From: Clostridia bacterium
Lineage (GTDB): Bacteria > Bacillota_A > Clostridia > Oscillospirales > Butyricicoccaceae
NCBI GenBank assembly: GCA_017421885.1
Contig: JAFOHJ010000047.1
Coordinates: forward strand, 1 to 5,330
Length of the DNA stretch: 5,330 bases
Reading direction: 5' to 3'
Shown: positions 4,747-5,330 of the stretch, one piece after another
Numbering within the stretch: position 1 is the first letter of the stretch
How the letters are laid out: the number at the start of each line of letters is the position of its first letter
Made by a program: the position numbers and the translations under genes
Notes under the pieces: generated by a model
The model's input: only the letters and a program-made list of their open reading frames with translations
What the model was told of the DNA's origin: nothing
Database searches by the model: none

Positions 4747-5330
4747 TTAGATTTCACCGAGGGTTTCGACTTCCTTGAGCCATGTAGCCGATACGGCATC
4801 GGAAGGCATCTTCCAGCCGGTTCTGGGCGAGATGCCTACCGAACCGACAGCGGGGCCATCGGGCAGGCAGGAGCGTTTAAACTGCTGGTTCCAGAAGCGA
4901 CGGTAGAACACCTTCATCCAGCTGAGGATGAACTCGGCATCATATACTCCGTCAAAGGCTTTCTTTGCCATAATGAATACTTTGGCAGGCGAGAAGCCGT
5001 AACGCAGAGTGTTGTAGATAACGAAATCGTGCAGGCGATAGGGGCCTACGAGATCCTCGGTCTTCTGAGCGATCTCGCCATCCTTGGGAGGCAGAAGCTC
5101 GGGAGATACGGGTGTGTCGAGGATATCGAGAAGGACATCATGGAGAACGTCGTTTCCGCAGGTCTCGGCGGAATATGCCACGAGGTGACGGACGAGCTGC
5201 TTGGGGATAGAGCCGTTTACACCATACATTGACATATGGTCGCCGTTATAGGTCGCCCAACCGAGTGCCGCTTCCGAAAGATCGCCCGTACCGATTACAA
5301 TGCCACCAACCTTATTAGCAACGTCCATAA
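4747..5330 (-). CDS. nadE: Glutamine-dependent NAD+ synthetase, C-terminal part (5' end outside window)
   Basis: This cytoplasmic enzyme makes NAD+ from deamido-NAD+ with ATP and ammonia, the last step of NAD synthesis. The window holds the final 193 or so residues of the synthetase domain; the frame is open through the window edge, so the Met at 5328 is internal. Seen, counting from that Met: [16 protein letters not shown] (4-19), [23 protein letters not shown] (21-43), [15 protein letters not shown] (91-105), [19 protein letters not shown] (145-163) and [12 protein letters not shown] (167-178). These match the large bacterial form that carries an N-terminal glutaminase (CN-hydrolase) domain, but that domain and the ATP P-loop lie outside, so glutamine dependence is inferred from similarity. 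It is convergent with the apbE unit and shares a terminator with it. The stop is TAA at 4749-4747. Confidence 0.93.
   Translation of the reverse strand, partial: MDVANKVGGIVIGTGDLSEAALGWATYNGDHMSMYGVNGSIPKQLVRHLVAYSAETCGNDVLHDVLLDILDTPVSPELLPPKDGEIAQKTEDLVGPYRLHDFVIYNTLRYGFSPAKVFIMAKKAFDGVYDAEFILSWMKVFYRRFWNQQFKRSCLPDGPAVGSVGISPRTGWKMPSDAVSATWLKEVETLGEI

Noticed and set aside
5029..5232. A 67-codon + strand open frame inside nadE
   Set aside because: It lies opposite conserved NAD synthetase motifs and has no independent signal.

Overview
This window looks like a chromosomal segment of a Gram-positive Firmicute of the class Clostridia, possibly a Ruminococcus-like gut lineage (the genus is inference). 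The evidence is two LPXTG-anchored pilins with two sortases, a lipobox on the ApbE protein, strong purine-rich ribosome binding sites and a moderately GC-rich coding style.

Region 1 (1-3143, + strand) is the distal part of a sortase-assembled pilus operon. In order it holds the C-terminal end of a major (backbone) pilin, a class C pilin-polymerising sortase, a minor, probably basal, pilin with a proline-rich wall-spanning stalk, and a second, non-class-C sortase that may attach the finished pilus to peptidoglycan. The last two genes overlap. A clear intrinsic terminator closes the operon. The 164-base spacer between the major pilin and the class C sortase contains three successive stem-loops without U-tracts, the last abutting the sortase ribosome binding site. 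The upstream pilin also has a much more biased codon choice than the sortase. Together these suggest that the pilin is made in large excess over its polymerase.

Region 2 (3144-4741, + strand) is a two-gene unit: an ApbE-type FAD:protein FMN transferase lipoprotein, and a small membrane protein of the Gx transporter / 'heptaprenyl diphosphate synthase component I' family. They are joined by an ATGA overlap. This pair is typical of extracytoplasmic flavinylation and electron-transfer gene neighbourhoods. No flavinylation substrate is visible in the window. The first codons of apbE themselves form a GC-rich stem followed by six T, which is a textbook intrinsic-terminator shape inside the signal-peptide coding region.

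Region 3 (4747-5330, - strand) is the C-terminal third of a glutamine-dependent NAD+ synthetase (nadE), convergent with region 2. A symmetric 12-bp stem-loop lies between the two and probably terminates transcription from both sides.

No tRNA, rRNA, CRISPR array, insertion sequence or riboswitch was recognised. I see no clearly new biological system. The most interesting items are the terminator-like hairpin inside apbE, the tandem and partly mutually exclusive hairpins in the pilin-sortase spacer, and the altered pilin and isopeptide motifs of the minor pilin.
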